From contig JAVVUK010000073.1 in the NCBI GenBank assembly GCA_036653215.1, forward strand, positions 1 through 7,773: DNA of 7,773 nt. The letters run 5' to 3'. The stretch comes from JADFUS01 sp036653215 (GTDB lineage Bacteria; Bacteroidota; Bacteroidia; Bacteroidales; Rikenellaceae). The notes under the pieces are model-generated. The model was given only the letters and a program-made list of their open reading frames with translations. It was not told where the DNA came from and did not search any database. Position numbers and translations under genes: made by a program. This document shows positions 5,717-7,773 of the stretch, one piece after another (position 1 is the first letter of the stretch; each line of letters starts with the position of its first letter).

Positions 5717-7357
5717 ATGCCATCTTCTTTTATATATCACATAGACAATAAACGGTGTAATAGCTGTTTTAAGTGTGTCCGTGAGTGTCCTTTTGATGCA
5801 ATAAGTTTCATCAATCACACAGCGGAGATAAACCGTAACTTATGTATCGACTGCGGGATATGTTTCACAAAATGTCCAGTAAATGCTATCGAATATAGTA
5901 ATGGTGTACAAAAGATAAAACAACTTATAAAAGAGCAAGACTTAACAGGGGCATCTTTGGCTCCAAACTGGACATCTGAGTTTAGAGGTGTGAACGAACA
6001 GCAGATGATAGAAGCCCTAAAGCTTCTCGGCATAAAACATATAAGTCCAACAGCCATGGGAGCAACAGCAAGCGTGGAGACGATGGCTAAGATTGCTCGT
6101 TCAAAAAGCGGAGTTTCAATAAGCACCACCTGCCCCGTTGTGACAGCTACAATTACAAATTTCTATCCCCACCTTATACCTCTTCTTTTGCCTACCATCC
6201 CTCCTCATATAGCCCATGCAAAGATGCTACGTAAGATATTTGGCAATGAGGCTAAGATAGTATATATAAGTTCTTGTCCTGCAGTATATTGCAACGATGG
6301 TGAGACAATAGATATAACTATAACTTTCAAAGAGCTCGATTTATGGCTCAAGGAGGAAAACGTCCACTTTGATAAGATACCAGGAAATGTTGATGGATAT
6401 TATTTTGAACCTAAGGGAGTTATGCAAAAGCCAGATTACATAATTCCAGGACGTACAATAGGAGATCTAAGAAACGACAAGCCTGTAAATATTGAATGTT
6501 CGGGCATGGAGGATGTTAAAAAGATATTAGACCAGTTAGATGACAGCATGATACGTCGTCATCTCTTCCTCGATATGTTTGCTTGTAGGGGAGGATGTGT
6601 AAATGGACTCTTCTCTATAAACCCAAATAGCACCATAGATTCGAAGCACTATTTTATAAAAAATATAGATAAAAACTCTCTCATAGGAGAAAGACCTATT
6701 GAGATAGATATGAAGACCTCTTGGATGGCAAAGGCGCAAGGACCGGCAGTAAAACAAGAGGATATAGACGAGATAGTAAACAAGCTGAAAATTGATAATT
6801 TTTCGCCAAATTGTGGAGCTTGCGGATATGACACGTGCGCTGAGTTTGCCAAAGGAGTAGTTACAAACATGACCGAGATTAACAATTGCACCTTAGAAAA
6901 ACTGAGAAACGAGAAGTCTGACAAAGAACTTTTCCTTGAGAAACTTCGTTTTGGTGTGGTGTTCATAAACAGATACAACAGGATTTATATGTATAACCGT
7001 CGTTTTGTTAAGATTATGAAGATTGAGAAGATGAGTCACAAAGCCATAACTTCACACGACATAACAGAACAACATCCTCGATTTAAAGACACTAAACACC
7101 TGCCTGAGAAAGAAATAGAGATGAAAATCAACAACAAACTCTATTATGTATCACGTATAGCACTAAGCAACGATTGTAGTTGTATCATTATACGAAACAT
7201 TATAAACACAAAAACTACAAACACAGAGATTGAGCAACGTACAAAGAAGACATTAACAGAAAATATGGAAACAATGCAAAAAATTGCATACCTACTTGGA
7301 GAAAACGCCTCTAAAGTAGAGGCTATATTGCGTAGTTTTATTGAAGAAGAAGAGTAA
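5717..7357 (+). CDS. Divergent sensory-type (group C, HydS-like) [FeFe]-hydrogenase-related protein with PAS-like domain
   Basis: Domain order in 546 residues: two ferredoxin-type [4Fe-4S] motifs (Cys14/17/20/24 and Cys43/46/49/53); an H-cluster domain (about 75-345) with LAPNW and AMGA segments; a four-cysteine FeS domain, C-x2-C-x4-C-x16-C, at Cys366/369/374/391 (PF04060 pattern); a PAS-like domain (about 404-495, starting LFLEKLRFGVVFINR); and a C-terminal helix with IAYLLGE. This is the layout of sensory hydrogenases that signal through kinases or phosphatases. The three H-cluster motifs are altered: L1 is TTCPVV (Cys139), L2 is SSCPAVYC (Cys187), L3 is FACRGGC (Cys290, Cys294). The four cubane ligands remain, but the proton-relay cysteine is Thr138 and the A-K-K of PCxAKKxE is gone. 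It may therefore sense or transfer electrons rather than turn over hydrogen. ATG 5717 is preferred to the in-frame GTG 5693 because it gives the usual short lead before the first cluster. TAATG couples it to the next gene. Cytoplasmic; no membrane segment. Confidence 0.85.
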   Translation: MPSSFIYHIDNKRCNSCFKCVRECPFDAISFINHTAEINRNLCIDCGICFTKCPVNAIEYSNGVQKIKQLIKEQDLTGASLAPNWTSEFRGVNEQQMIEALKLLGIKHISPTAMGATASVETMAKIARSKSGVSISTTCPVVTATITNFYPHLIPLLLPTIPPHIAHAKMLRKIFGNEAKIVYISSCPAVYCNDGETIDITITFKELDLWLKEENVHFDKIPGNVDGYYFEPKGVMQKPDYIIPGRTIGDLRNDKPVNIECSGMEDVKKILDQLDDSMIRRHLFLDMFACRGGCVNGLFSINPNSTIDSKHYFIKNIDKNSLIGERPIEIDMKTSWMAKAQGPAVKQEDIDEIVNKLKIDNFSPNCGACGYDTCAEFAKGVVTNMTEINNCTLEKLRNEKSDKELFLEKLRFGVVFINRYNRIYMYNRRFVKIMKIEKMSHKAITSHDITEQHPRFKDTKHLPEKEIEMKINNKLYYVSRIALSNDCSCIIIRNIINTKTTNTEIEQRTKKTLTENMETMQKIAYLLGENASKVEAILRSFIEEEE

Positions 7358-7773
7358 TGCTTATAAATAAAGATATATTTATAGAAGTCGATTGTCGTCA
7401 AATAGAGTCTGCTCGTGAAGCGGCTCAGAGCAACATCTATTTTCAAAAACGACATGAAGATAATATCATTACTGTGCTTTGTGATGGAGGTGATAGCTGT
7501 ATCGAAGCTCACATAAAAGCATCGATGGCTGCATCTATGGCTATAAACAGTCAAAGCCGAGACATAATCGACATAGCAAAAACGATAGTCGACTTTGTAT
7601 CCGGCGATACCACCATTCCATTTTCTTTTACCATAATACGCATATACAAAAATCTACGTGTCGAAATTATAGAATATAAAACTCCTCAGACGATAGTCTT
7701 ATACAAGAAAAAACTTGTAAATATAACACGCAACCCGATCCCCATACTTAACAACCAAGGAGAAGAGGTAACT
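7357..7773 (+). CDS. SpoIIE/PP2C-type protein phosphatase-like protein, partial (runs off window end)
   Basis: The first 139 codons are present. The ATG at 7357 shares its A with the TAA of the hydrogenase-like gene (TAATG), implying coupled translation. The start FIEVDCRQI, the core NIITVLCDGG (36-45), the helix IEAHIKASMAASMAIN (49-64) and the segment FSFTIIRIYKNLRVEIIEY (89-107) align, by memory, with SpoIIE-type PP2C phosphatases that commonly sit next to sensory [FeFe] hydrogenases in Bacteroidetes and Firmicutes. These remove phosphate from serine or threonine using two metal ions held by aspartates. Here the usual first motif CGD appears as QSN (24-26), putting Asn in place of Asp, and the usual DGLGSG appears as DGGDSC (43-48), keeping Asp43-Gly44 only. 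The C-terminal metal-binding part lies outside the window, so loss of activity is not established. It probably receives a signal from the neighbour protein. No transmembrane segment is visible. Confidence 0.65.
   Translation, partial: MLINKDIFIEVDCRQIESAREAAQSNIYFQKRHEDNIITVLCDGGDSCIEAHIKASMAASMAINSQSRDIIDIAKTIVDFVSGDTTIPFSFTIIRIYKNLRVEIIEYKTPQTIVLYKKKLVNITRNPIPILNNQGEEVT

Noticed and set aside
5717..7357. Catalytic electron-bifurcating [FeFe] hydrogenase (HydA)
   Set aside because: It lacks the CC of L1, the lysines of L2 and the 2Fe-2S N-terminal domain, and carries the PAS-like domain and LLGE helix of sensory members.

Overview
The window looks like chromosomal DNA from an anaerobic member of the Bacteroidetes, probably Bacteroidales. 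The signs are AT-rich DNA with many ATA codons, no Shine-Dalgarno-like leaders, a textbook Bacteroidetes promoter (TTTG, 20 bases, TAnnTTTG) upstream of one gene, a lipoprotein whose first mature residues are acidic in the way of surface-export signals, a DUF4294 gene, and a multi-cluster iron-sulfur protein of the [FeFe]-hydrogenase family. No RNA genes, CRISPR arrays, insertion sequences or attachment sites were seen. No stretch above 300 bases lacks a gene.

Layout. Bases 1-113 hold the end of a probable GNAT acetyltransferase (+). Bases 168-1284 encode a two-domain lipoprotein (+), broken only by a run of 10 Ns whose length does not keep the reading frame. Bases 1285-1431 separate convergent genes and contain two hairpins, one with a T-tract on the minus strand. 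Bases 1432-2751 (-) encode a family S37 serine peptidase lipoprotein with its own promoter. Bases 2856-5561 (-) form a compact three-gene unit read as DUF4294 protein, glycerate kinase, XerD; the last two overlap by four bases (ATGA). Bases 5562-5716 are a divergent promoter region.

The most interesting part is the right end (5717-7773, +). A 546-residue protein has the full domain order of a sensory (group C, HydS-like) [FeFe] hydrogenase: two ferredoxin clusters, H-cluster domain, a further four-cysteine FeS domain, a PAS-like domain and the LLGE-type C-terminal helix. It keeps the four cysteines expected to hold the H-cluster cubane, but the proton-relay cysteine and the lysine motif beside the diiron site are replaced. 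Its partner, coupled by a TAATG overlap and cut by the window end, is a SpoIIE/PP2C-type phosphatase that also appears to have lost metal-binding signature residues. The pair looks like a divergent, perhaps non-catalytic, redox- or gas-sensing version of the known hydrogenase/phosphatase module. That reading is inference from motifs recalled from the families, not from a database search.
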